A stretch of 64,000 nt of DNA. Origin: Nymphaea colorata (taxonomy: Eukaryota > Streptophyta > Magnoliopsida > Nymphaeales > Nymphaeaceae). Shown here piece after piece: positions 24,041 to 35,099 of this stretch. Position numbers and translations under genes: made by a program. Numbering within the stretch: the first letter of the stretch is position 1; every line of letters starts with the position of its first letter. The notes below the pieces were generated by a model. The model had not been told where the DNA came from, did no database searches, and was given only the letters and a program-made list of their open reading frames with translations. The stretch is from the NCBI RefSeq assembly GCF_008831285.2, contig NC_045142.1, forward strand, positions 25,805,876 to 25,869,875, written 5' to 3'.

Positions 24041-24709
24041 AGCAAGTGGAGTAGAAACTAATTTTGCATTCTTCATATTAAATTTAGCCAACACTTTATT
24101 TACATACTCTTTTTGTGTCAACCATAGTTTCTTTTTCTCTCGATCTCTACGAATTTCCATACCTAGAATTCTTTTGGCTGCCCCGAAATCTTTCATTTCA
24201 AATTCATTTCTAAGTTCATATTTCAACTTAGCAATTTCTAACATGTGTTTGCATGCTATAAGCATGTCATCCACATAGAGCATCAAAATAATAATGGAAT
24301 CATCATTCAAAAAAGAAAGTAAACACAACTGTCGTGGTGCTTGCTTCAAGCCATAGAGAGACCTTTTCAATTTGCACACTAGCTTTTCAGTTTTTTCTTG
24401 AATAAATCCTTCTGGCTGCTGCATATATATTTCTTCTTCTAGGCTACCATGTAAAAAAGCAGTTTTAACATCTAGTTGTTCAAGTTCCAAATCATCAATA
24501 GCTACCATGGCTAACAAAACTCTAATTGAGCAATGTTTCACAACTGGAGAAAAAATTTCTGAAAAATCCACTCCTTTTTTCTGAGCATAGCCCTTGGCTA
24601 CCAGCCTAGCCTTGTACTTTGGTGGTTCTCTTGCACTTGAAGATTCTTTTATTCTAAACACCCACTTGCAGCCAATCACTTTCTTTCTTTCTGGAAGACT
24701 TACCAATTC
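24041..24709 (-). pseudogene. Copia reverse transcriptase, stop-flanked and deleted
   Basis: Contains KARLVAKGYAQKKGVDFSEIF-type sequence, QLDVKTAFLHG, SLYGLKQAPRQ and the catalytic LYVDDMLI. Between APRQ and YVDD the peptide is about 25-30 residues shorter than copia RTs normally are, an in-frame deletion near 24325-24345. The frame is closed upstream by TAG at 24710-24712, where the family has Trp, and downstream by TAA at 24038-24040. Confidence 0.95.
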
Positions 24710-24712
24710 CTA

Positions 24713-25113
24713 TGTCTGATTCTTTTGAAGAGACTTCATTTCATCTTCCATAGCAACCATCCATTTTTCACTATCCTTGCTTTCTATTGCTTCCTGAAAA
24801 GTCAGTGAGTCAGTAGACATAACTGGAAATGCATATGGTCCTGTATCTTGAAATTTTAAAGGTAATCTAACTTCCCTTCTTTCTCTACCCTTTGTAATAG
24901 AATAAGGTTCTTCAAGTGGTTGTTCTTCTTCCTCACTTTCTTGTGATGGTTCTTCCAAGATTTGGTTGATCTTATCATTACTCCACTCAAGCTGAATTTG
25001 ATTACTTGTCTTTTCAATGTCTTTATCACAATCTTGAATTTTCTTTTTAACGATGATGCTTCATCAAAAACTACATTTTTGCTGATCTCCACTTTCTGTG
25101 TGCGGGGTTCCAA
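24713..25113 (-). pseudogene. Integrase C-terminus and linker to RT, shifted frame
   Basis: From about 25113 the expected continuation (EISKNVVFDE) lies in a different frame from the integrase core. It then passes through an acidic linker (SQESEEEEQPLEEP) to KNQT and the TAG at 24710. A single-base indel in 25072-25113 explains the change of frame. Confidence 0.85.
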
Positions 25114-26309
25114 ACTTTATACCCTTTCACACCTGATTTGTATCCAAGAAAGATGCATTTCTTTGATTTAGCATCAAGTTTGCTTCTTTCTCCTTCCTGC
25201 AATAACACATAAATAGGACAACCAAATATATGTATGTCAGAGTAATCAACTGGCTTACCATACCATACTTCTTCTGGCACTTTCAGATTTAATGCTGTAG
25301 AAGGAGATCTATTTACTAAAAAACATGCAGTGTTAACAGCTTCTGCCCAAAACTGTTTTGGTAAACCTGCAAACAACCTCATGCAACGAGCCCTCTCAAT
25401 CAAAGTTCTGTTCATTCTCTCTGCCACGCCATTTTGCTGTGGTGTACCTGAAATAGTGAAATGTCGAATAATCCCTTCAACTTTGCAAAACTTTTCAAAC
25501 TGAGAAGACGTATACTCATCACCATTGTCACTTCTTAGCACTTTTAACTTTTTACCTGTTTGTTTTTCCACACTCACTTTCCATTCTTTAAAAGTCTCAA
25601 ATATTTCAGACTTATATTTGAGGAAATATACCTAAACTTTTCGTGAGTAGTCATCAATGAATGTAACAAAAAATCTAGCTCCTCCTTTAGATGTAACTGG
25701 TGCAGGCCCCCATACATCTGAATGGATATATTCAAGAATATCTTTGCTTCTTTTTATAGAGGTTGAGAATTTAACTCTGCACTGTTTTCCAAGAACACAA
25801 CATTCACAGAATTCAAGTTTACATGATTTGATGCCCTTGAGTAGCTTTCTATTATGCAATTCTTGAATCCCTCTTTCACTCATATGGCCTAATCTAGCAT
25901 GCCACAAATATGCAGTATCATCATCAGAAAGGGATGAAGAAGATGAGATGGCGGCAGTCCCTGTTATAGTTTCTCCAATCAACCTGTATAGAGATCCAAT
26001 TTTCTCTCCTTTCATGACAACTAAAGCTCCTCGCTTCACTTTCAATATGCCATTAGCACCACTAAAAGTAAAACCATTAACATCAAGTGTACCAAGAGAA
26101 ATAAGACTTTTTCTTAAATCTGGAACGTGTCTATCTTCTGTTAGAGTTCTAATGACACCATCAAACATTTTTAATTTTATGGTTCCAATTCCAACTGATT
26201 TACATTCTGTATTATTTCCCATCAACACTTTTTCAGTATCACATGATGTATAAGAATCAAACCATGACTTATGAGGACACATATGGTATGAACATCCAGA
26301 ATCTAAAAT
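25071..26309 (-). pseudogene. Copia protease remnant and integrase
   Basis: Directly after the gag stop the frame reads ILDSGCSYHMCP, the copia protease active-site region (DSG). The integrase zinc-binding part (WHARLGHMSERG, CECCVLGK) and catalytic core (HSDVWGP, FIDDYSRKV, SDNGDEYTS, QQNGVAERMNRT) follow. A TAG at 25632-25634, in place of the Trp after DDYSRKV, splits the core. The frame ends at 25071 after the frameshift. Confidence 0.93.
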
Positions 26310-27146
26310 TCATACATCTGATTTGAGATTATTACATGAGGAAATGGCCAGCACATCTCCATCGACATCTGATGCTACACTTGCTTCTTCGGCTGCTTTC
26401 TTTTTTTGTTTGTATTTTTCTTTAAGCTTTGGACAATCAACTTTCCAATGACCCTCTTCTTTGCAATACCTGCATCTGTTGTCTCTACCTTTGGACTTGG
26501 ATCGAGATCTGAATTTCTTGCTGAATTTATGCTTTTGACGACTTCTCTCGTGACCATGTTCCTTTACCATTAAATTTTCTCCATGATTTGGCTTATGTCT
26601 GACTTCATTTAAAAGCAAAATAGTCCTGACTTCTTTCAGCTTTAAAGTATCTTTTCCATAAAGAATAGTAGTCACAAGATGATCATACAATTTTGGCATA
26701 GATGAAAGAAGAAGAAGGGCTTGGTCTTCTTCATCTACCTTAACACCAACACTACGAAGTTGAGCAATCAATTTATTGAAAGTATTCAGATGCTCAAGCA
26801 GATTTGTCCCATCAGTCATACGTAAGCTATAGAGCTGTTTTTTCAAATACAACTTATTTGTGAGAGACTTTGACATATACAATTTTTCTAATTTTGCCCA
26901 CAAATCAGTCGTAGTATCTACATCTGCAACATTATACATCACTTCATCGACTAGACAAAGCTGAATTGTACTCATCGCCTTCAAGTCTAACTCATCCCAA
27001 TCAGCATCTTTAATCCCTGATTTCTCTTTTCCAAGCAAGGCTTTATGCAGGTTGTTTTGAACCAAAATGGCTTTTACACGTTTTTGCCACTGACCAAAAT
27101 CAATCTTGCCGTCAAACTTATCCACCTCAAACTTAGTCATTGACAT
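26310..27146 (-). pseudogene. Copia gag
   Basis: ATG at 27146 starts MSMTKFEVDKFDGK; 278 residues follow to a TGA at 26310-26312. The UBN2-type capsid region (LWAKLEKLYMSKSLTNKLYL) is followed by a basic stretch and one CCHC zinc knuckle, CRYCKEEGHWKVDCP. In this family gag normally continues into protease; here the TGA replaces a Trp. The gag part itself is intact and could in principle still be translated. Confidence 0.92.
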
Positions 27147-27202
27147 ATTTAACGTCACAGTCAACAAAACACAACTATCACAAACACAAATCTTGCAACC
27201 TG

Positions 27203-27214
27203 GCTCTGATACCA
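27203..27214 (-). other. tRNA-iMet primer-binding site
   Basis: Minus strand TGGTATCAGAGC, two bases inside the 5' LTR. It is the standard copia sequence complementary to the 3' end of initiator tRNA-Met. Confidence 0.95.
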
Positions 27215-27216
27215 GA

Positions 27217-27882
27217 TGTTAAAAACAAAAGGACCAGATTGCAAGCAAAATACAGAGTAAGATGAAAAACAGCCTCTCTGTAAACAATTATGTGTACGTG
27301 ATCTCAAGAGAGTGAATAGTGAATGAACGGCAGAGAGCAAAACAGAAAACCAATCTCACAGAAGACACCCAAATTACGTGGTTCGGATAGACTGTTTGTC
27401 TTCCTACATCCACGGGGAGAAACTAGCAGGATTCATATTTATGAAGCATCAAAAAATACAGTGAGATCCAAGAAACCATAACATACTAAATCCCCTTACA
27501 AAACAACAATGTCTCTGCGTGACCTTCAGCCCCAAAACTCTCTCGTTGTTTTCTGTATGTATCTCACATAACCCCAAAACTGAAAAATATACCTCTTCTT
27601 CTAGAGACGACACACAGAATAACTGCCCACAAGAGATTTCAGCAAGTAAGAGAGTTGGTCATGGAGTCTCCATGGTGACGACGACACCTTGAGACGCTCC
27701 ACCAAAATCGCAGGCCACTCGTTGAGTTTCTCCACCAAAATAGCATACCACAAAAGAATGGCGTGAGGCAAAAAAGGGGAAAGATGTCGAGCCCTTCCAT
27801 AAAGCAAAATAAGGGTTTTAGAGAAGAAAGACATAAATGCCCACTGTTGACTTACAAATGGCCAAGTCAAAAACTAATAACA
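27217..27882 (-). repeat. 5' LTR of the copia element
   Basis: 666 bp, with the same TG...CA ends as the 3' LTR. It is followed on the plus strand by the CTTTAA duplication and the pre-insertion flank. Confidence 0.95.
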
Positions 27883-28097
27883 CTTTAAACGGCCCCTTCC
27901 GGATATAGGCTGATAAGGGTCTTGCATTGGCTGAGCTGATTTATTAATAAAAAAGATGAAAGAAAGCTTTATGTTTTTAAGTTTTTTAAATTTAATAGGT
28001 ATTGGCCAAAACACAGCGTACTGTATCATGCCAAAATGCCAAAAAATTTAGAAAAAAAAATCAGAATACTAATTACAACCTTGCCTGAGAGACATTC

Positions 28098-28262
28098 CTT
28101 GAAGAATTCCTGTTCATCTTGCAGTTTTGCTCCAGGAGATTGCTGATTTACATTTTATGACCTTATTAGTTGAAAAATGGGCAAAGAACCCCCCTAAGGG
28201 TAGGGTCTTTTCAAAGAATTGCTGTTCATATTTCAGTTTTGCTCCCTGAGATTGCTGATTCT
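28098..28262. repeat. Two-copy diverged direct repeat
   Basis: AAGAATTCCTGTTCATCTTG with CAGTTTTGCTCCAGGAGATT (about 28099-28147) recurs about 115 bp later at 28215-28262 with scattered substitutions. The stretch 27889-28410 has no recognised gene. Confidence 0.8.
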
Positions 28263-29314
28263 GGATCGTGGGTCTTCAAACGAGGTATGAGGCCCATGCC
28301 ATCGCTTGTTCTTGGAGAAACCGCTGTTGCTGCAGTTTCTTTAGATTAGTGGTGGGATCGTGGGTTCACTGGCAGCCTATACTTGACCGAGCTTTTGTTT
28401 CTTTCATTTAGGGGCCGTTTGATGGCCTGGAAAAAAATTTTTGGAAATATATTGCTGGAAATATGAGAAATGGAAAAATGGAATGAGAAAAATTTTTCCG
28501 ATTCCAATTTTGGTGTGTGTGTGATACTCAGAAATATATTTCCAATTCTATATTTCTGAGTTTGATGGTACAGAAATATATTTCCAAAAATTTAATTCTT
28601 AGTTTGATGATATGAGAACATTTGTTCGGATTTACAAATGAAGAACATGCATAAGAAAATAACGACATGAAGACAAATGAATGATCTGCATAAGAAAATG
28701 TATACCATAGAAAATGTGAAGTCACCTTAATCAAAATTTGCATAATCAAACATATAAGAGCAGACCACACAAAACCATCACAATTCAACCTATTTAATTT
28801 GTAAATTAGGCTAAACTTGGTTCCTTCTGGTTTCTTGTTGATTTCTTACTTTTCTTTCATTGCTTTCTTCCTTATACAATTACACAAAAAATCAATATTT
28901 CGATAAATTTCTCTGCTCATTACAACTGCTTGCCTTGAAATGAAAGCAACCTTCATTAAAGTTCGGTCTCAATTCTTAAATATCTAGTTCTTGACAAGTC
29001 AATCTCTATGGAATGACATAATTTGTCATTTTTAGTCATATTTTAACCAAGCTTGTAATCCTAATTGATTCTTTCATCAAGCAACTCAAACATACATGAT
29101 ACAATAAAGTAGTCATAAAGGATAATTTAAGCAACTTAAATTCGATATCAGCATCTAAACTTGAATCTGTTTAGCATGTAACTAAACAAATCAAGGTTAA
29201 GCAAGAGGTCAATTATGTTCATGGATCTCATCTTCTTTGTGTTCAAGATTTCTCTCAATGCTATCAGTTGCACATACATTTTCCTTGAGAGGCCTTTTTT
29301 CCTGCTGAGGTTTT

Positions 29315-29587
29315 CTATCTGTTTCTACTTCTCCTCCACCTCTGCACCAAGGGCTCGATGCTTTTCTTGAGAGAAGTTGTCAGTGATTGCATTTCCACAA
29401 GCTTGCTCTTCAGCTCAAACTTCTGGTTCCCAAGGGATTCTATTTTGGCTTTCAGGTCCTCGATCTTCACTTTCAGCTCGCTGGACAAATCTTTTTCTCT
29501 CCGACAGAGGTCAAAACAGGTATGATTTCCCAAATGAAGCAAAATCAGACTTTTAAGTGACTGAGATGATGACAAACTAACAACCAA
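29315..29587 (-). CDS. Coiled-coil fragment inside the transposon (hypothetical)
   Basis: A frame of about 90 codons containing a heptad-like run (KDLSSELKVKIEDLKAKIES, then FELKSKLVEM). Lys/Glu/Leu periodicity suggests an amphipathic helix. The first codon in this frame is not an ATG that I can confirm as a start, so this may be an exon fragment. I do not recognise a parent gene. Being inside the element, it may be captured host sequence or decayed transposon coding sequence. Confidence 0.35.
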   Translation of the reverse strand: MVVSLSSSQSLKSLILLHLGNHTCFDLCRREKDLSSELKVKIEDLKAKIESLGNQKFELKSKLVEMQSLTTSLKKSIEPLVQRWRRSRNR

Positions 29588-30255
29588 GATACTGATTCGG
29601 TTTGTTCATGGACATAACATCAATGTACTTGAGCAAACCCAAACACGAATGCTGATCAAAGATTCAGAACCACAGTATCTAAAATACCCCATCTAAGAAT
29701 ATTCCCAATTGGAAGGAAAATACAGCTCTAGTCTCTTACACAACAAGACTCCAAGCCATGATATAACAGCAATATAACCACCACCAAGCCAAATCCAGTA
29801 ATCAGAAAATGGACTGTACAACCCATAATACCATAAAAATTATAAATTTCTTCATAAATCATCCCAAAACAAATCACCAAGTTGCATATCAACACGAACG
29901 AGAACCAAAATCTTGGCGCTGGACTTTATTTATAACCAAAACCAATATAACAGGCTTTCAACCATAAAAATCACAGAGGCTTCAAAATCCTCCAAAAAAA
30001 AAAAAACACCGCATTGCCAACGCAAGGGAAAACCAAACTTTAGAAACCTATTGCCAATAGATTACTAAGCTACAAATTTTATTTCACAACAAATTTCCTG
30101 CAAATAGCACAGAGTTAAACCCTCGGTCTGCTTCATTTATGTCAAACAAGTAAAATTTGTCAAATAATAAAACAAGTGGCAAAAGAAGAGCATAACTAGT
30201 GGCAAATAAAGAGAGCAGACATGTAGACTGATCCAGAATATATAGCATCTCAAAC

Positions 30256-30375
30256 ATAATGGGACAGAGACGGTGGAGGCTCACCGTTTCAAAGGGGAAA
30301 TAATGGGACAGAGACGGTGGAGGCTCACCATTTCAAAGGGGAAATAATGGGACAGAGACGGTGGAGGCTCACCGG
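30256..30375. repeat. 44-bp minisatellite, about 2.7 copies
   Basis: Units start ATAATGGGACAGAGACGG at 30256, 30300 and 30344 and contain TGGAGGCTCACC and TTTCAAAGGGGAA. The first two differ at one base. The repeat lies in the right arm of the Harbinger-like element. Confidence 0.95.
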
Positions 30376-30711
30376 CGGACAGCTGGAGGATCACGGCTGT
30401 CCAACGGAGGAGAGACGGTCTCTGTGACGAGGAGGAGAGAGGGAGAGGGAAGGAGAAAAACGCAGCAGCAGCAGCAGCAGGACGATGCAAAATGTTGACG
30501 AGGAAGAGGCGAGCCCTAACGGGCAAAAAAATATTTCTCGAAAGATATTTCCACCTCTCGCGGTGGAAAAAAATTTCCGGAAAAAAATTTCCGTTTTCAG
30601 GTTTAACGGGCAAAAATATTTTTCCGTGTTTGATGAATCGGAAAAGTTTTAAAATTTTGAAATTTCTTTCTTGCGCTACAGTATTTTTCCGGCCCATCAA
30701 ACTGGCCCTTA

Positions 30712-32060
30712 GACTCTGGATCTGATTAGTTTACGGCCCTTTTTTCTCGTTGCAAGGACTGCTGACAGAGAATTAATTTTTTTTGTCCAGAACATTCTTT
30801 TACAAATTTTATTAAAATTTCTACAGATATACTACTGAATGAGCCTATCTGTTCATAAAACCAAGCCTGGATTAGACAACCAGAATCGGCTCAGTTAGTT
30901 TTCTTGACATTCTCGGACCAGGCTCAGTTATGGAGTCTTAATCCAGGGTCAATCTTCGCATACCCCCATAAATGGCGTCGCAGTGCAACAGGGAGCTGGA
31001 TTTGATTTACAAGTCTCTGATCCGAGCTCGAATTAAAACTAAGTTCCACAATTTGTTGTTGAGGAGAAGACATGATTGTATTGTAGAGCAAGATCCAATC
31101 CATATAGTTCTTCTACTTGAGTTCGAAGGTTTACTTGGGTATTCAATGGTGCAGGAGGCCTTGGTGTAAGTACTTTGCTGGTCTCCACTCGGTTCCTGCA
31201 GGCCCAACCGGCAGAGGCCATGGCCAAGGAGAGAAAGAATTCTGGCTCACCGACCCACCTTCTGGGATGCTGTCATTTGTTTCGTGAGGAAAGTTGTAAT
31301 GAAATCAAGTGTTTAGGAATGTCGAGCATTAATTAAGTAACAAGGGTTGAAGTATTTCCTTGACCTTCAGGAACGAGATAGTTTTGAACAAGAAAAAGCA
31401 TATTGCTGACCACTTTCTTGAACTTTACTGAGGCAGGCGATACCTCGGGGAGGAGTCAATCAGGCGAATGTCGCCCCATTCCATGAAGAGTATTTAGAGG
31501 TTAAACAGTTGGCAGGAGTTTCAGAAGATAAACCTCAACTGATATTTATTTCAGGTGAAGTGGTTGACTAACTTACAACATCAACATCATCATCATCATT
31601 ATGAAGTCCAATTCTCAACTTCACCACATCCTTCCAACCTCAGAACTGCATGGCTGCTTTTATTTTTCAGAAAATAACTACACTAGCAAACAACAAAATC
31701 TTCATTCATTTAAAATATTCACAGCCCAAGAAGAGACGACCCCATGTAAGCATGGGAATAATTATGATTATATCATAGACAACCTAACATTGGGATCCCT
31801 GTTAAACTACCGCCTGCAGATACACCTGATAGAATGCCTAAAAGTATATAGATGCTACCCACAAAACTCCGATAGTCCTTATGGTATCTTATGGCTAAGA
31901 TGAACAAAAGGTAGAACTTTACATAAATTGGTCAACAAGGGACTTCCAGTCTTGCCTACAGTATCCAAAGATTATAAGCAGAAAACCGTCTGGATCTCCA
32001 TCCAACAGAGATCATCTTTTTCTTAACAGCATTGAACATTTGAACAGAAACGGAATTTTC
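30712..32060. other. Intergenic, one small unassigned ORF
   Basis: A 65-codon plus-strand frame (30972-31169, starting MASQCNRELDLIYKSLI) has an ATG but no recognised domain, and may be chance or an exon fragment. The rest is AT-rich, with no recognised gene. The last part (about 31900-32060) should hold the 3' UTR of the minus-strand F-box gene. Confidence 0.35.
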
Positions 32061-35000
32061 TTACAACAGAAGAGGCTTGTTCAACCAGCGAAATTTGCAA
32101 CCCCGGGTCTGAAGCATGTGAATGAGATCAGGAGATAGCAGGTACTTTAGAGCATCCAACATTTTAACCTTCTTCACACTCTCTGATGCTCGCAATGCAA
32201 GTTCAAACCCGTCAAGTGACACACGAGTAAGGTGCAGCATCTTCACGTCTTGCAAGCATTTAAGCTCACTAAATAGCAGATACAAACCCCCATCTGATAT
32301 CCGACAATATGATATATTTACCTGAATGTATGAAGAAAAAAAAATCAGCAACTCGAATTGCACACAGACGTGAAGGGCAAAATATTTACTTCGGTGCAGT
32401 GTTAAGTAGAAAAAACAGCCCAATTTTCAGTATTGCCTCAATTAGGCAAGTTTTAACTTTCTAAGGAACTTGACAAATTGTGAAAGAGATATAAACAGAC
32501 CTGCCTCAGGTTTATGGCATGTCGAGCTAAGGCCCAAATGCCCAAGTCGTTGATAGCATAACATCTTTTGATATCCAACTGTGCCAGCCTGGTACATCCA
32601 CGCGCCATCAGAGCCATGCCCAGGCATGTTACCCTTGTCAGTCCCCTCATTTCCAGCTCCCATAGTTCATCCAAACTGCCAATATGTTTCAATCCCGCAT
32701 CTGTGATTTCTGTACAATAACAGATATTGATTCTTTTGAGGTTCTTGCACCCTGTGACCAATGCTGCTAAACCATCGTCGCCAATGCCTGCACACCTGAC
32801 CACAATGGCAAAGACAACAGTAAGTTTACTCTCCGCAGAGTTTCTTAACCTGCAATTTTACTCGTTAAAAATCACCTATAGAGATCGAGTTCGCGCAGCT
32901 CCTTGCAGTTTGAACCAATATAGGCGATTCCTTCATTAGAAATATTAAGACAGAGGCCTAACTTTATAATCTGCAATTCTGTACATCTAGAAATGTGCTT
33001 GAGTGCTGAATCATCTATGTTACAGTCGGTAAGGTCAAGTTCTTGGAGGAAGGAGCACCCAGTTCCAATTTTCTCTAGACCGTTACCTGTGAACAAACTG
33101 CAGGATTCCATCTTAAGGCACCTGAGTTTTTTACAGGAAGAGGCAATGGCATGGAGAGCAGCGTCAGTGAGTTGGTGGCAGCAAGTAACATCGAGAATTC
33201 TCAACTCATTGCAGTATTTAACGAGACTGTTGATTCCGTCATCTGTCACTCCCAGACATTTGCTCAATCCAATCTCTGTCAGGCTCCGACAGTTCCTGCT
33301 GATTGTTTCAATTGCTGATGGAAACAACACACAGGCATCCAATCTGAGTGTCTTCAGGTTCTTGAACTCAATTATCTTTGCCAACACTGGAACGGTGAGC
33401 TCCTGCATCATCAACCAGCACACACTGTTTCATCACTTCTTGCCTTTAGGACATGTTTCATAAAACCATTATCAAAGATATAGGTACATATATCTCCATA
33501 AGACTATAACAACCAAAGGGGTTCCACTGAGGCCGATAAGCTTGTAAGGTAAGCAGAGGAATGACTGCGACGTCTCCAATCAGCAGACTTCTCAACCATA
33601 TGGTGGACAGTACAACATTCATGCGTATAAGTTCACGAGGAGAAGCCCCAACAACTCATTACAAAAGCAAGCACTAAAACAAAAAACTGGTTTCGATTGC
33701 ACAAATTGGAGAATCAACATATTTCCTTGTTCGGAAAACAAACAACCCCGACCTACGCAGGTCAATGGATCAGAAGCAAAGAACGACAAAAGGATAAAAG
33801 AACAAAGAAACAGAAAAGTAATAGCTCAGGAGCAGAAAGCTTAATATTAATTGGATGATTAACTGAACAACTAATTCTATTTAAAGATTATGCTGCGATC
33901 CGCAACTAAAAGGTCAATTCTCGTTGAGGTCCTTACATCTAGGCAGTAGGCAGCGCCAAGTTCCTGCAATTTCTCATTCCCCTCCAGCAATGACATCATG
34001 CCTGAAGATGAGATGTTTATGCACCTTGATACGTCAACCTTCTGAAATTAGAAAAGAAGAAGAACAACAACAAATCAAACATGTGCTACGATTTTCTTTC
34101 CTCCTCAAAATAAAGAAGCACCAGAAAATTCCCAAAATGCAGGCCAATTAAAAAACAATGTTAAAAGAAGAAACAGTCATTTATCTATCAAATAAGCAGA
34201 ATTACGGAAGCCTTACTTGTTGATATCAAGCTTTTTCGTTTACCTGAATATGAGAGCTACAGCGCTTGAGGCATTCTAGGCCATCATCATCCACCATTCT
34301 GCAACCTACCATGACTAACACCTCCAATTTCTTCATACAAGCAATCGAACTCAGACCCTTATCCGTCACCTTCATAAGAACAACTAGTCAATTTAGTTTC
34401 TCCTGTTTCTTGAACAATGTGAGGAGGACAACTGCTCGAGGAAAAACTGAAAAATCAAAACATAAAATTTCTACCCACCGAAAGATAAGAAATGTCGAGA
34501 AACCTAAGATCCTTGCACTTGGCAGCTAGGAGTTCAATACCCAGATCGGAGATCTCCATACACCATTTGAGATTCAACGAGAGCAATTTGCTGCATCCAA
34601 CTGCAATTCTCACCAGGCCGATGTCGGTGATCTTCAGGCATTTCACCAAGATCACGCTCTTGAGGTTAGGCGCCAGCGATAACGCTGCTGCTTCCGAATC
34701 GCCCAATCTGGAGCAGTAAGAGAGATCGATCTCTTCCAAACTGGGGCACTGCTTGACAAGAAACTCAAGCCCCCTGTGATCGACTCCGGTTGCCCTGCTA
34801 AGATTGACTCGCCTCAGGTGATCACTGCAAACCCATGATAGCATCTCATTCGTCAGACACGAACAGGCAGAGAGATCTAGATGCTCCAAAGAAGGGAAAC
34901 TTTTGATCGATCTGTGCAGTATCTCCGGCCGTAAGATCCTGATCCTTTTTCTTGACAATGCTTCGATCTTCAGAAACTCTTTGCAGACCAACCTCCATGA

Positions 35001-35099
35001 CTTCTTGTCGTCGAATTTCTCGAGAATTTTGAGGAGAAGATCGTCCCACAGGACGGAGAGAACAGTGGGAGGTCCAGAAAAGTGTATCCTCTTGGTCAT
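32061..35099 (-). CDS. RAH1: F-box/LRR protein, RAH1 (At5g27920)-like
   Basis: Substrate-recognition subunit of an SCF ubiquitin ligase. Six exons: 35099-34479, 34369-34244, 34041-33937, 33402-32876, 32795-32501 and 32321-32061. All junctions are GT-AG and in phase, giving 644 residues. The F-box is near residues 12-50 (VLSVLWDDLLLKILEKF). About 18 Cys-containing LRRs follow (LDLSACSCLTNEMLS, LKWCMEISDLGIELL, LDLYRCAGIGDDGLAALV). Order, length and wording match Arabidopsis At5g27920 more closely than its paralogue At5g01720/RAE1. In Arabidopsis these paralogues target the transcription factor STOP1; transfer of that role is inference. The first and last exons agree with the family ends. Confidence 0.92.

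Larger units (their letters stand above)
22558..27882 (-). mobile_element. Ty1-copia LTR retrotransposon, complete but inactive
   Basis: A 5.3-kb element inserted on the minus strand. LTRs are 22558-23218 (3') and 27217-27882 (5'), flanked by CTTTAA at 22552-22557 and 27883-27888. Domain order gag, protease remnant, integrase, reverse transcriptase, RNase H is the copia order; the gag start and RT resemble the Tork/Tnt1 group (inference). The coding region is broken by stops at 26310, 25632, 24710 and 24038, by a frameshift near 25072-25113 and by a deletion within RT. By eye the LTRs differ at about 14 substitutions plus a few indels in about 660 bp, roughly 2%, so the insertion is fairly young. 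Confidence 0.97.
28411..30708. mobile_element. PIF/Harbinger-like non-autonomous element (2.3 kb)
   Basis: Terminal inverted repeats GGGGCCGTTTGATGG and GGGCCAGTTTGATGG are followed in both arms by CCTGGAAAAA- or CCGGAAAAA-type sequence. TTA lies on both sides (28408-28410 and 30709-30711), as for Harbinger/Tourist insertions. No DDE transposase was recognised. The interior holds a coiled-coil-like frame (29315-29587), a minisatellite and a GC-rich arm resembling a host promoter and leader. Captured host sequence is possible. Confidence 0.75.
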
